Positions 6,146 through 14,247 of a stretch of DNA of 14,423 nucleotides are shown in pieces. Source of the DNA: Oxalobacteraceae bacterium UBA6704. Lineage in GTDB: Bacteria; Pseudomonadota; Gammaproteobacteria; Burkholderiales; Burkholderiaceae_D. The notes under the pieces are model-generated. The model was not told where the DNA came from. It searched no databases and saw nothing but the letters and a program-made list of their open reading frames with translations. The stretch is from NCBI GenBank assembly GCA_002454505.1, contig DKJA01000105.1, positions 1-14,423 on the forward strand. The letters run 5' to 3'. Numbering within the stretch: position 1 is the first letter of the stretch; each line of letters opens with the position of its first letter. The translations under genes and the position numbers were made by a program.

Positions 6146-7164
6146 ATGAAAAAATTCCAACTCCCACGATTCTCCGAGGTGAGACGTGAGCAGCTCCTGG
6201 ATTTCGAAGGGTATGAAATTAATTTCGACGGTCCAATGGAGGGTTTTGCTTCGGTGAGGGAAAACCTCCTGTCCGTACAGAAAAATGCCGACGAAGCACT
6301 GCCTTACGATGTCATGGTTTGGACCAAGCAGCGAGCATGGGATGCCCTGGACTTTTTGATGAACTGCTATAGTGCTGGGCACCCGATTGAAGAGCTCGCG
6401 GAAATCTTTCCAGCCATACTGGAGGATTGGAGAGAATATGCGCGTAGGTCGATGAATTTAGTTGAACTTGGTGACGATTCGGGGAGTGCTGCGCACATTC
6501 CTTTGCTCGACTGGGAGTTTTCGTTCGCCAACCAGTTGGTCTGTTTCGATATCCTATTTCATGATGGCCGAGACTTACGGGATATTTCGGAAATCATCGA
6601 CTTCAACAATACTGGTAGGGACGGGATGTTGGAGCGGCTGATGTCGCCATTTCTTTCTGGTCGTGCTGCACCTCCTGATGAGTGCATTCGGCATCTGCCG
6701 TACTTTAAGACGTTGAAGATATTTGATGCAACGCCCGCTGCCCGTCCGGCGTTGATGGCAGGTTATCTGGATGGCTGGTATGTGGCGAGCCGGCGAGAGG
6801 TGTATTACGAGAGCCATAAAAGAAAGACCGGTTCCGTGGGTACTGGTCGTGGGAAGCGGCTGCAATTACATATCTCCTCGATATCGACGACAGCTCCTAT
6901 CGTGATGCCAAATTCTATCCGGCTGATCTGGTCGAATATGCCCGCAGCATTAGTGCACCGCGTGCCAAAGCGATGCAATCTGATGAGTGGGAGCTCCGCG
7001 TCAAATCAGGTCAGATTTGCCCGAAGAGCGGAGCTTGGGAAACCCTGGACATTCCGCTGCAAAGACATAGCTTCAAAGCGGGCGACGTGATGCAGGCGCA
7101 GGATGCCGCCTACGGCATGACCGTCTGGCGATATCTCGGAGCCGGAGCTGACGTCGCCGGATAG
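6146..7164 (+). pseudogene. PoNi-type immunity protein 3, frameshifted
   Basis: This is the third paralogue. The first frame runs from ATG 6146 through the DUF1910 part (LMNCYSAGH, EIFP) to SHK at codon ~225, then continues out of frame to a stop at 7088-7090. The homologous DUF1911 sequence (GYWSWEAA, LLDIDDSSYRDAKFYPADLV) and the tail (GQICPKSGAWETLD, YGMTVWRYLG) resume in the frame that ends at 7164. The break lies in the A-rich AAAAGAAAG at 6818-6826, where 26 bases stand in place of the 27 in the other copies. Adding one base gives 339 residues, exactly like copies 1 and 2. The otherwise clean second half argues for a very recent mutation or a sequencing error. Starts and termini were set by alignment with the other copies; no clear ribosome binding site is present. 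Confidence 0.85.
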
Positions 7165-7172
7165 CAACCGCG

Positions 7173-10100
7173 CTATGGTCGAGCGCCATGCAAGGCCGCC
7201 AGTAGCGCCACCATCGCCTCCCCATCCACCGGCTTGGCCAGGAACGCCGTCATGCCCGCCGCCACGCAGGCATCCCGCTCCTCGGTCGTCACGCCGGCAG
7301 TCATCGCCACGATGGGGACTTCCTGATTGATCTCGGCGCGGACGACGCGCGTCGCGGCCAGGCCGTCCAGCTGCGGCATCTGCACGTCCATCAGCACCGC
7401 GTCGAACGCCTGCGGCGCCGAGCGCAAAGCCTGCACGGCTTCCAGCCCGTTGTTCGCCACCTGCACGGTGGCGCCGGCCGCTTCCAGCATCGATACGGCC
7501 ACCAGCTGGTTCAGCGTATTGTCCTCGGCCAGCAGCAGCCGCATGCCGAGCAAAGGTTCGCCGGCGGCAGCGGTGACAGTGTCGCTGCCGGCCGGCGGGG
7601 CGAAAAGCTGCAGCGCGGCGGCATGCAGCGTCGCCCGCGTGGCCGGTGCATGCACGACGGCGCCGCCGGCCGGCGTGTCGTCGGCGGCATCGGTATGGGG
7701 CAGGATGCGGATGAAGCGCAACGCGTGCTGCAGGCGCTCGCGCCGCGCATTGAGCAGGGCAACTGCCGTGGCGGCCGGCGACGACGGCCCGATGACGGCC
7801 AGCCGGTACGGCAGTTCGCCGGTGCCGCCCAGCCGCGCCTGCGCATCGGCGAGATTGGCGACGACGTGCACGCGCCACTGCCACCGCGCCACGGCATGGT
7901 CGAAGGCGGTGGCGAAGTCCGCATCGGCGCTGAACAGCAGCACGTCCAGGCCGCATAACGGCGCCGGCAGTTCGAACGGATCGCGCGATGCGGGGGCGGC
8001 GTGCAGCGGCAGCGCCACCGTGAAGATGCTGCCGGTGCCGGGCGCGCTGCGCACGGCGATCTCGCCGTCCATCAGCTGCGCCAGCTGGCGGGCGATGGTC
8101 AGTCCCAGGCCGGTGCCGCCGTAGCGCCGCGTGGTGGAAGCATCGGCCTGCGTGAACGGCGCGAACAGGCGGCCCACCTGTGCCGCATCCATGCCGATGC
8201 CCGTGTCTTCGACCTCCGCATGCAGCTGCGTGCCGTCGCCGGGCGCACAGAACCGCACCGTCACCGCGCCTTCATGCGTGAACTTCAACGCATTGCCGAT
8301 CAGGTTCATCAGGATCTGCTCGAAGCGCAGCGGGTCGATCAGGATCTCGCACGGCAGGTGCGGCGACACGTCGATCGCCAGCCGCAGGCCCGGCTCCGCG
8401 CCGACCGCCATCACGGCCGCCAGCGACTGGGCCAGCCGGTCGAGCGCCAGCGGTTCCACGTGCAGGTCGATCTTGCCCGCCTCGATCTTGGAGAAATCCA
8501 GCACATCGTTCAGCAGGCCAAGCAGCGTCTTGCCGGACGTGCGGATCGTGCCGACGAAGTTGCGCTGCTCCGGCGTCAGCGGCGTGCGTTCCAGCAGGCC
8601 GGCAAAGCCCAGCACCGCGTTCATCGGCGTGCGCAGCTCGTGGCTGATGTTGGCGACGAATTCCGATTTCGAGCGGCTGGCGCTTTCTGCCAGGTCCTTC
8701 GCCTGGTGCAGCAGGGCTTCGGCTTTCTGCGCCGCCGTGATGTCATGCACCGTCAGCGCGTAGCCGGCCGGTCCGGCGACGCCAGGCTGGCGCACGGCGG
8801 CGATCTGCAGCTCGGCCAGGAAGGTCCCGCCATCCTGCCGGCACAGCCGGTATTTGCCGGCCACCTGGCCTTCGCCGGCCGCGCTGTGCAGGATCGTCTG
8901 CCACTGGCCGGCGGCGGGGAAGATGGCCGGCTGCCGGCCGACCGCATCGTCCTCGCCGTAGCCGAACAGCCGCGTGGCCCCTTCGTTCCAAGCTTCCACG
9001 CGGCCGTCGCGGTCGAGGAAGATCAGCGCGTAGCGCGTGACGCTGCCGGTGAACAGCCGCAGCCGCGCTTCGGACGCCGCCAGCGCGCCCTGCTGGCGCT
9101 GCAGTGCGCGCGTCATGTCCTGTGCCAGCAGCACGGCGCGGCTGCGCGTGGTGGCCAGACTGTTGACGACCTCGTACAGCAGGAAGCTGATCAGCGAGCC
9201 CAGCGCCAGGATCAGCAGCTCGCTGCGCCGCGCGGCGCCCGTGTCGAAGCCCGGCGCGGCGGACATCTCCACCGTCCAGTGGTGGCCGCTTTCGTCGATC
9301 CGCAGCGGCCGCGTGGCCTGCAGCGGATGGCCGTAGCGGTGGCCGGCGGCCGCGTCGGCGCCCGGCGTGGTGTACAGCAGCGGCGCCCCCGCGCTGCCGA
9401 CGGTGTCGAAGATGCGCAGCGTGACGGCGGCATTCGGCGTGACGATACTGGCGATCATGTTCTCGATGCGGAACGGGCTGTACACCACGCCGCGGATGGC
9501 GCGCCGGCGCTGTTCGGCCGTCCGCAGCGGCATGCCGGGCCGGTACACCGGCTGGTACATGATGAAGCCCAGCTGCTTGCGCCGCTGGATCTCCTGCAGC
9601 AGCGTGATGGCGCCGGTGCTGGTCACGCGGCCCGTGTCGATCGCTTCCTCGATGGCACCGCGGCGGTCCGCCATCGACATCATGTCGAAGCCGATGGCAC
9701 GCGCATTGAGCGGGTTGTGCGGTTCCAGGTAAGTCACGTACATCGACGCCGCGCCGGCCTGCGGCGGCCAGGCGACGTAGCCGGGGCGGGCGATGCGCTG
9801 GCCGGCCACGAACGCGGCGGCGCCGCCGGCCGGCACCCAGTCCGCATAGCCCAGGCCCTGCGCGCCGGGGAAGGCGGTGCCGATGTCGAATGCCCGCACG
9901 TATTCGTGCCATTCGCGTGCGGAGACGGTGTCGGATGCTTCGATCAGCGCCTTGCCGGCCTTCAGCAGGCGGCGGTAGTTGGCCATGCGCTCGTCCATCA
10001 GCGACCAGGCGCGGTCGGCCGTCACGGCGAACTGGCTGGCCAGCTGGCGGCGGCCGTCCAGCATCGCCGAGTACCAGGCGATGGCGGTCACGCCCAGGCT

Positions 10101-11039
10101 CAGCCCCAGCATGACGACGGGCCAGCGCTGCCAGCGCCGGGTGGCCGGCCGCGCGCGGCGGCGCTGGCGGCCCAGCACCATGCCGGTCAGCGCCAGCAGG
10201 GCCAGGTAGATGTCCAGCGCGATCAGCGTATCGAACGGCACCGGCGCGGGGAACGGGCCGACACCGTTACGCGTTGCGATGACGGCCGCCGCGGCCGCCA
10301 GCAGCACCAGCAGCGACGTGGCCAGCCCGCCCAGCCGCAGCGCCGCCCAGCCGACCGGCAGCAGCATCAGGAAGGCGCTCAACGCCTTGACGCCATGCCG
10401 CTCCGCCGGCGCCAGCAGCAGGATGGCGCCCAATGCCGCGGCCAGCACGAACAGCATGGCCGCTTCCGTCGCGCGCCCGCGGCCGGCCAGCCGCAGGCGC
10501 CGGAACAGCAGGTTCGCCGCGGCCGGCGCGATCACCAGGGCGCCCAGCACGTCGCCCAGCCACCACAGCAGGGCGACCTGGCGCAGCTGCGCCCGTTGCA
10601 CGGCGCCGGCCGCTTCCAGCGACAGCGGGCCGATCAGTGCTCCCACCAGCGCGACGGCGCAGGCCACCGCCGCATAACCATACGGCACCGCCGACGCGCC
10701 GCGCCGCGCCGAACGGAGCAGCACGCCCGTCATGAACGCGGTGCCGGCCGCCATGATGCAGTTGCCGATGGAGATCGTCACGCAGGCGGCCACCGACAGC
10801 GGCGTCAGCCCGATGGCGGCCCACATGAAATAGCCGTTGGCCACCAGGCTGCCGGCAAACACGCCGGGAAACACGGCGCTGCCGCGATGCAGCAGGAAGG
10901 CCACCGCGATGCCGGTCGGCAGCCACACGGGGCTGCTGTTGGCGGGGGCGATGGCGATCGCGCGGCAGGCAAGGGCTGCCAGCAGGTACAGGGCGAAGCA
11001 CAGGGCGTTGCTGTCGATGGGGAAGCGGGTGCGGCGCAT
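7173..11039 (-). CDS. MASE1-CHASE-PAS hybrid sensor histidine kinase with receiver domain
   Basis: This 1288-residue inner-membrane kinase has residues ~10-295 as a MASE1-type multi-helix membrane module and ~305-325 as a further transmembrane helix. Residues ~326-600 are a periplasmic CHASE sensor (QGLGYADWVP at 394-403, GFDMMSMADRR at 450-460), followed by a transmembrane helix at ~607-622. PAS is at ~658-770 and HisKA carries NISHELRTPMN with H800. HATPase has its N-box around N916, DTGIGM at 945-950 and GTGLGL at 975-980. Residues ~1030-1148 resemble a receiver that lacks the phosphorylatable Asp (LAVIGPSS where LxxxD is expected). The true receiver (1166-1288) has E1172, D1173, D1218, T1247 and K1269. 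The ligand is unknown. Without an output domain it must pass phosphate to another protein or act through its own receiver. AAGAGGA lies just before the ATG. Its 3' end is 8 bp from immunity gene 3, tail to tail. Confidence 0.93.
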   Translation of the reverse strand: MRRTRFPIDSNALCFALYLLAALACRAIAIAPANSSPVWLPTGIAVAFLLHRGSAVFPGVFAGSLVANGYFMWAAIGLTPLSVAACVTISIGNCIMAAGTAFMTGVLLRSARRGASAVPYGYAAVACAVALVGALIGPLSLEAAGAVQRAQLRQVALLWWLGDVLGALVIAPAAANLLFRRLRLAGRGRATEAAMLFVLAAALGAILLLAPAERHGVKALSAFLMLLPVGWAALRLGGLATSLLVLLAAAAAVIATRNGVGPFPAPVPFDTLIALDIYLALLALTGMVLGRQRRRARPATRRWQRWPVVMLGLSLGVTAIAWYSAMLDGRRQLASQFAVTADRAWSLMDERMANYRRLLKAGKALIEASDTVSAREWHEYVRAFDIGTAFPGAQGLGYADWVPAGGAAAFVAGQRIARPGYVAWPPQAGAASMYVTYLEPHNPLNARAIGFDMMSMADRRGAIEEAIDTGRVTSTGAITLLQEIQRRKQLGFIMYQPVYRPGMPLRTAEQRRRAIRGVVYSPFRIENMIASIVTPNAAVTLRIFDTVGSAGAPLLYTTPGADAAAGHRYGHPLQATRPLRIDESGHHWTVEMSAAPGFDTGAARRSELLILALGSLISFLLYEVVNSLATTRSRAVLLAQDMTRALQRQQGALAASEARLRLFTGSVTRYALIFLDRDGRVEAWNEGATRLFGYGEDDAVGRQPAIFPAAGQWQTILHSAAGEGQVAGKYRLCRQDGGTFLAELQIAAVRQPGVAGPAGYALTVHDITAAQKAEALLHQAKDLAESASRSKSEFVANISHELRTPMNAVLGFAGLLERTPLTPEQRNFVGTIRTSGKTLLGLLNDVLDFSKIEAGKIDLHVEPLALDRLAQSLAAVMAVGAEPGLRLAIDVSPHLPCEILIDPLRFEQILMNLIGNALKFTHEGAVTVRFCAPGDGTQLHAEVEDTGIGMDAAQVGRLFAPFTQADASTTRRYGGTGLGLTIARQLAQLMDGEIAVRSAPGTGSIFTVALPLHAAPASRDPFELPAPLCGLDVLLFSADADFATAFDHAVARWQWRVHVVANLADAQARLGGTGELPYRLAVIGPSSPAATAVALLNARRERLQHALRFIRILPHTDAADDTPAGGAVVHAPATRATLHAAALQLFAPPAGSDTVTAAAGEPLLGMRLLLAEDNTLNQLVAVSMLEAAGATVQVANNGLEAVQALRSAPQAFDAVLMDVQMPQLDGLAATRVVRAEINQEVPIVAMTAGVTTEERDACVAAGMTAFLAKPVDGEAMVALLAALHGARP

Positions 11040-11351
11040 GCGGTCCTCTTCAGCGGGGCATTGTCAGCATCATGCACGGTTTGGCGTAGCCGTGGAGTGC
11101 GGCTGGGGGGAAGGGGCGGGCGGCGCAGTGGTGGCTCATGGCGGCAGGTCGGCGGTTCGGGTCATTGTATAGCGCGAGTTTCTACTTGGTAATTATTTTC
11201 GGCGCCGAGGCCATCCATTCGTATCGCCATGTATCTGCCCCGTTCCCGCACACATCCGCATACGCCGGGGCGCACCGGCAGACATCGGCGCGATACATCC
11301 GGGCGGTCTAATGGACTCACCCCAACGCAATCACCTTTCAGGAGAAACCCC
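11040..11351. other. Intergenic region between divergent kinase and DUF4148 genes
   Basis: This 312-bp gap separates two divergent genes. It contains the probable kinase promoter (11164-11192) in its only AT-rich part. Toward 11352 nothing stands out beyond the CAGGAGAAA ribosome binding site. No terminator or RNA gene was seen. Confidence 0.6.
11164..11192 (-). promoter_or_regulatory. Probable sigma-70 promoter for the sensor kinase
   Basis: On the minus strand, TTACCA (11192-11187) is followed by a 17-bp spacer and TACAAT (11169-11164). This is a good fit to a sigma-70 promoter in an otherwise GC-rich region. It would give a leader of roughly 115-120 nt before the kinase ATG at 11039. Confidence 0.5.
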
Positions 11352-11690
11352 ATGAAAACCTTGCTGATGTCGCTGCTGTTCACCGTTGCCGCTGCCGCGC
11401 AGGCCGAGCCGATGCCCCGCGTGCAGGTTCCCGGCACGCTGCCCGCCATCAACCACGAGGGCGCGCAGCCGAGCGTCTTTGCCCCATCCGTCCGCTCGCG
11501 TGCCGATGTGCAGGCCGAGGCCATCGCCGCCCGCGACGCGGGCCAGTTGTACGAAGGCGACGACTACCCGGGCCCGCTGCCGGCGGCCGGGGCCTTGACC
11601 CGCGCCGACGTGCGCGCCGAACTGGTGGCAGCGCAGAACGCCGGCACGCTGGTGTATGGCGATGCCTACCCGGGCGCGCTGGTGCGCTGA
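11352..11690 (+). CDS. Secreted DUF4148-type small protein
   Basis: This is a 112-residue protein with the signal peptide MKTLLMSLLFTVAAAAQA (cleavage after AQA, about residue 18). CAGGAGAAA upstream fixes the start at 11352. The mature part holds two imperfect copies of one motif: SRADVQAEAIAARDAGQLYE, then a GDDYPG turn, and TRADVRAELVAAQNAGTLVY, then GDAYPG. This is the DUF4148 pattern (S/T-R-A-x-V-x-A-E) common in Burkholderiales periplasmic proteins of unknown function. It lies 15 bp before the alpha/beta hydrolase and is likely co-transcribed with it. Confidence 0.85.
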   Translation: MKTLLMSLLFTVAAAAQAEPMPRVQVPGTLPAINHEGAQPSVFAPSVRSRADVQAEAIAARDAGQLYEGDDYPGPLPAAGALTRADVRAELVAAQNAGTLVYGDAYPGALVR

Positions 11691-11705
11691 AGCGAGGAGC
11701 CTGCC

Positions 11706-12725
11706 ATGTTCCAGACGAACCGCCGTCGCTTCCTGCTGTCCGCCGCTGCCGGCTCGGCCGTGCTGGCGCTGGACGGCATCGCCCCCGCGCTGGCCGCGGG
11801 GCCACAGTCATCCGCGCCGCTGGCAGTCCGCCAGATCAAGGCCGGCCTGCTGGACGTCGGCTATCACGAAACGGGTCCGGCCGATGGCCGCCCGGTGATC
11901 CTGCTGCACGGCTTCCCCTATGACATCCACAGTTTCGTGGACGTGGCGCCGCTGCTGGCGCGGCAGGGATATCGCGTGATCGTGCCGCACCTGCGCGGCC
12001 ACGGCACCACGCGCTTTCTCGACGCGGCCACGCCCCGCTCGGGCCAGCAGGCGGCGATCGGGCAGGACCTGGTCGACCTGCTGGACGCGCTGCGCATCCC
12101 GCAGGCCGTGCTGGCCGGTTACGACTGGGGCGGCCGCGCCGCCTGCGTGGCGGCGGCACTGCACCCGTCGCGGTGCGCGGGCCTGGTCTCCGTCAACGGT
12201 TACCTGATCCAGGACATCGCCAAGGCTGCCAACCCGGCGCCGCCGGCGGTGGAGGCGGGCTTCTGGTACCAGTTCTACTTCCTCACCGAGCGGGGCCGCG
12301 CCGGCCTGACCGCCAACCGCGCCGGCATCGCCCGCGTGATGTGGAAGGGCAATTCGCCCGACTGGCGGTTCGACGACGCCACCTTCGCCCGCGCCGCGCT
12401 GGCCTTCGACAATCCCGATTACGTGGACGTCGTGCTGCACTCGTATCGCCACCGTCTGGGCCACGCGCCTGGGTTCCCGGAGTACGCGCGGCAGGAGGCG
12501 TTGCTGGCCGCGGCCCCCGCGATTGCGGCGCCCGCCATCACGCTCGACGGGCTCAGCGACGGCGTGATCAAGGCCACCGACGGCAGCCAGTGGCAAGGCA
12601 AATTCACCGGACCGTGGCAGCACCGCCGCATCGGCGGCGCGGGCCACAACCTGCCGCAGGAGACGCCGCAGGCATTTGCCGACGCGGTGGCGGAGCTGGC
12701 GCGCAGCGCCGACTGGCGCACCTGA
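11706..12725 (+). CDS. Tat-exported alpha/beta hydrolase (epoxide-hydrolase-like)
   Basis: This 339-residue enzyme begins with a twin-arginine signal (NRRRFLLSAAAGSAVLAL, cleavage near ALA at residues 28-30), so it is probably folded in the cytoplasm and exported. The alpha/beta hydrolase core follows: HGFP at 68-71 (oxyanion hole), GYDWGG with D140 as nucleophile, D281 or D285 as acid, and GGAGHNLPQE with H314. An Asp nucleophile in GxDWGG fits epoxide hydrolases or haloalkane dehalogenases rather than Ser esterases. The cap region (about 190-270) holds the Tyr residues (FWYQFYF, HSYRHR) usual for epoxide hydrolases. GAGGAG lies 6 bp before the ATG. It belongs to the same run as the cupin and SDR genes. 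The substrate is unknown. Confidence 0.88.
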   Translation: MFQTNRRRFLLSAAAGSAVLALDGIAPALAAGPQSSAPLAVRQIKAGLLDVGYHETGPADGRPVILLHGFPYDIHSFVDVAPLLARQGYRVIVPHLRGHGTTRFLDAATPRSGQQAAIGQDLVDLLDALRIPQAVLAGYDWGGRAACVAAALHPSRCAGLVSVNGYLIQDIAKAANPAPPAVEAGFWYQFYFLTERGRAGLTANRAGIARVMWKGNSPDWRFDDATFARAALAFDNPDYVDVVLHSYRHRLGHAPGFPEYARQEALLAAAPAIAAPAITLDGLSDGVIKATDGSQWQGKFTGPWQHRRIGGAGHNLPQETPQAFADAVAELARSADWRT

Positions 12726-12769
12726 GCCCGACGGGGCATTTTGCAACTAACCGAAGAGAGAAGGCTGTC

Positions 12770-13167
12770 ATGAAAAAATCCGTGTCATCGCCGCCGCCAC
12801 GCTGGTGGCGGCCAGCACCCTGTCCCTGTCGGCCGGCGCGCAGCTGGCCGGCGTCGGCCGCGCCGACCTGCTGCAGGAGGATTCCAGCGTGCCCGGCCGC
12901 GAGCTGGTGCAGGTGCGCGTCGATTTCCCGCACGGCGTCACGGCGGGGCGCCATTCGCATCCCGGCGAGGAAATCGCCTTCGTGCTGGAAGGCACGCTGG
13001 AATACCGGATCGACGGGCAGCCGCCCGTCACGCTGCAGGCGGGGCAGTCGTTCTTCATTCCCGCCGGCGCGATCCATTCGGCCAGGAACGTGGGCAGCGG
13101 CGCATCGAAGGAGCTGGCCACCTATCTCGTCGAGAAGGGCAAGCCGCTGGTGACGCCGGCGCAGTAA
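12770..13167 (+). CDS. Secreted cupin-domain protein, signal peptide frameshifted
   Basis: The cupin barrel is intact: motif 1 is GRHSHPGEEIAFVLEG and motif 2 is GQSFFIPAGAIHSARN, with the metal-binding His and Glu residues present. The only well-placed start is ATG 12770, behind AGAGAGAAGG. It reads MKKSVSSPPP in a frame that misses the cupin. The cupin frame upstream of 12805 reads KIRVIAAATLVAASTLSLSAGAQLA, a perfect signal peptide lacking only its Met. One extra A in the six-A run at 12773-12778 would join the two as MKKIRVIAAATL and give a 132-residue exported protein. As written, only a weak GTG at 12805 without a ribosome binding site could start it. It follows the hydrolase by 44 bp. 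Small secreted cupins of this type often bind metals, but no activity is assigned here. Confidence 0.8.
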
Positions 13168-13180
13168 GGCGCGGCAGCCA

Positions 13181-13200
13181 GACCGGTTTTCCGACCGGTC
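13181..13200. promoter_or_regulatory. Palindromic site GACCGGT-N6-ACCGGTC (possible operator)
   Basis: There are perfect 7-bp inverted arms with a 6-bp spacer, just after the cupin stop and about 100 bp before the SDR start. No T-run follows, so a terminator is unlikely. The size and symmetry suit a TetR- or LysR-type regulator dimer. No regulator gene lies in the window. Confidence 0.45.
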
Positions 13201-13232
13201 GATCCGGAAAGCACAGGCTTGCCCTGCGCAGT

Positions 13233-13277
13233 CCGTCAATGCAGCATCCATCAATGCAGCATCCGTCAATGCAGTAA
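13233..13277 (+). repeat. Three tandem 15-bp repeats (CCGTCAATGCAGCAT)
   Basis: Three units of 15 bp lie at 13233-13247, 13248-13262 and 13263-13277. The second has one change (CCATC) and the third ends in GTAA. They lie in the leader of the SDR gene, 5-10 bp before its AAGGAAG ribosome binding site. The unit is a multiple of three, but no start codon is in frame, so slippage would alter leader length only. Confidence 0.8.
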
Positions 13278-13296
13278 CAACCAAGGAAGAACAATC

Positions 13297-14031
13297 ATGC
13301 AGAACATCAAGGCAGCACTGGTAACAGGCGGGTCCCGCGGCATCGGCGCGGCCATCGTGAAACGGCTGGCGCAGGATGGCGCACACGTGGCGTTCACCTA
13401 TTCGGCGTCGCCCGACCAGGCGGCCGAAGTCGTCGCGGCAGTGGCGGCGGCCGGCGGCCGCGCGCTGGCGATCCGGTCGGATGCGGCCGACGCAGCGCAG
13501 GTGCGCAGCGCCGTGGCGCAGGCTGCCGAGGCGTTCGGCCGGCTGGACATCCTCGTCACCAATGCCGGCATCCTCGGCGTGGAGCCCGTCGACACCTTCC
13601 CGATGGACCTGTTCGACCGCATGCTCGCGGTGAACGTCCGCTCGGCCTTCGTGGCGATCCAGGAGGCGCAGCGCTTCATGGGCGAGGGCGGCCGCATCGT
13701 GACGATCGGCAGCATGGTCGCGGAACGGGCCGGCCATCCCGGCTCCAGCGTGTACGCGCTGACGAAGGCGGCGATTGCCGGCATGGTGCGCGGCATGGCC
13801 GCCGACCTGGGCGCGCGCGGCATCACGATCAACAATGTGCAGCCGGGCCCGACTGCGACGGACATGACGCCGGGCACCGGTCCGATGGCGGACATGCTGC
13901 GCAATCTGCTGCCGGTGAAGCGGCTGGGCCAGCCGGAAGAGATCGCCGGCATGGTGGCCTATCTGGTGTCGCCGGAGGCGGGCTACGTGATGGGCGCCAG
14001 CCTGACCATCGACGGCGGCATGCGCGCCTGA
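13297..14031 (+). CDS. SDR-family oxidoreductase (FabG-like)
   Basis: This is a 244-residue classical short-chain dehydrogenase/reductase. The NAD(P)-binding TGGSRGIG is at residues 10-17, NAG at the end of strand 4, the catalytic Ser in TIGSM, and YALTK gives the Tyr-x-x-x-Lys pair. The ending GASLTIDGGMRA is typical of 3-oxoacyl-ACP-reductase-like members. The ATG at 13297 is preferred over an upstream in-frame start because AAGGAAG lies 7 bp before it and residues before it do not fit the family. It is cytoplasmic, unlike the hydrolase and cupin. It may be transcribed separately, given the 129-bp gap with a palindrome and repeats. The substrate is unknown; similarity to FabG does not show a role in fatty acid synthesis. 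Confidence 0.92.
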   Translation: MQNIKAALVTGGSRGIGAAIVKRLAQDGAHVAFTYSASPDQAAEVVAAVAAAGGRALAIRSDAADAAQVRSAVAQAAEAFGRLDILVTNAGILGVEPVDTFPMDLFDRMLAVNVRSAFVAIQEAQRFMGEGGRIVTIGSMVAERAGHPGSSVYALTKAAIAGMVRGMAADLGARGITINNVQPGPTATDMTPGTGPMADMLRNLLPVKRLGQPEEIAGMVAYLVSPEAGYVMGASLTIDGGMRA

Positions 14032-14035
14032 CCGG

Positions 14036-14064
14036 AGGAGGCAGCCAGCCCGGATCGCCTCCTT
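14036..14064 (+). terminator. Weak hairpin after the SDR gene
   Basis: AGGAGGC (14036-14042) pairs with GCCTCCT (14057-14063) across a 14-nt loop, 4 bp after the SDR stop. Only two T residues follow. It may slow or end transcription, but the evidence is thin. Confidence 0.3.
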
Positions 14065-14136
14065 ATGTGCCCGACCGAACTGTAGCACCGGCCATGCCTG
14101 CGTATCCTCGGTGGATCACAACGAGAGGAGACGGCT

Positions 14137-14247
14137 GTGGACGCACCGACGCACCGCGCCGCAGCGAGCGGCGCCAGCGGGACAACCATCGCCTGTGCAG
14201 CGGGCACCGGGCAGGCCACCGGCAATGTGCCGGCAGCGCAACGGTGA
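14137..14247 (+). CDS. Possible 36-codon leader ORF overlapping the next gene
   Basis: A GTG at 14137 sits behind a good ribosome binding site (AGAGGAG). It opens a 36-codon frame, rich in Ala, Gly and Thr, that ends in TGA at 14245-14247 and overlaps the next GTG as GTGA. It could be a translationally coupled leader peptide. Alternatively, it could be the true N-terminus of the next gene, separated from it by a frameshift. No family is recognised. Confidence 0.3.
   Translation: MDAPTHRAAASGASGTTIACAAGTGQATGNVPAAQR

Noticed and set aside
6817..6826. Programmed -1 frameshifting to make full immunity protein 3
   Set aside because: The direction would fit, but the codon before the shift is T AAA, so no A-AAA-AAG type slippery heptamer exists, and the other copies need no shift.
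2470..7164. Transposon-borne origin of the toxin island
   Set aside because: No transposase, terminal inverted repeats or target duplications were seen. The kinase and toxin remnants favour homologous recombination.
8001..11192. A 1063-codon open frame on the plus strand opposite the sensor kinase
   Set aside because: Its translation is Arg-, Gln- and His-rich without domains, as expected for the antisense frame of a GC-rich gene. The minus-strand frame has full kinase motifs.
12604..14088. A 494-codon minus-strand frame opposite the cupin and SDR genes
   Set aside because: It is an Arg/His/Ala-rich shadow of two well-defined plus-strand families.
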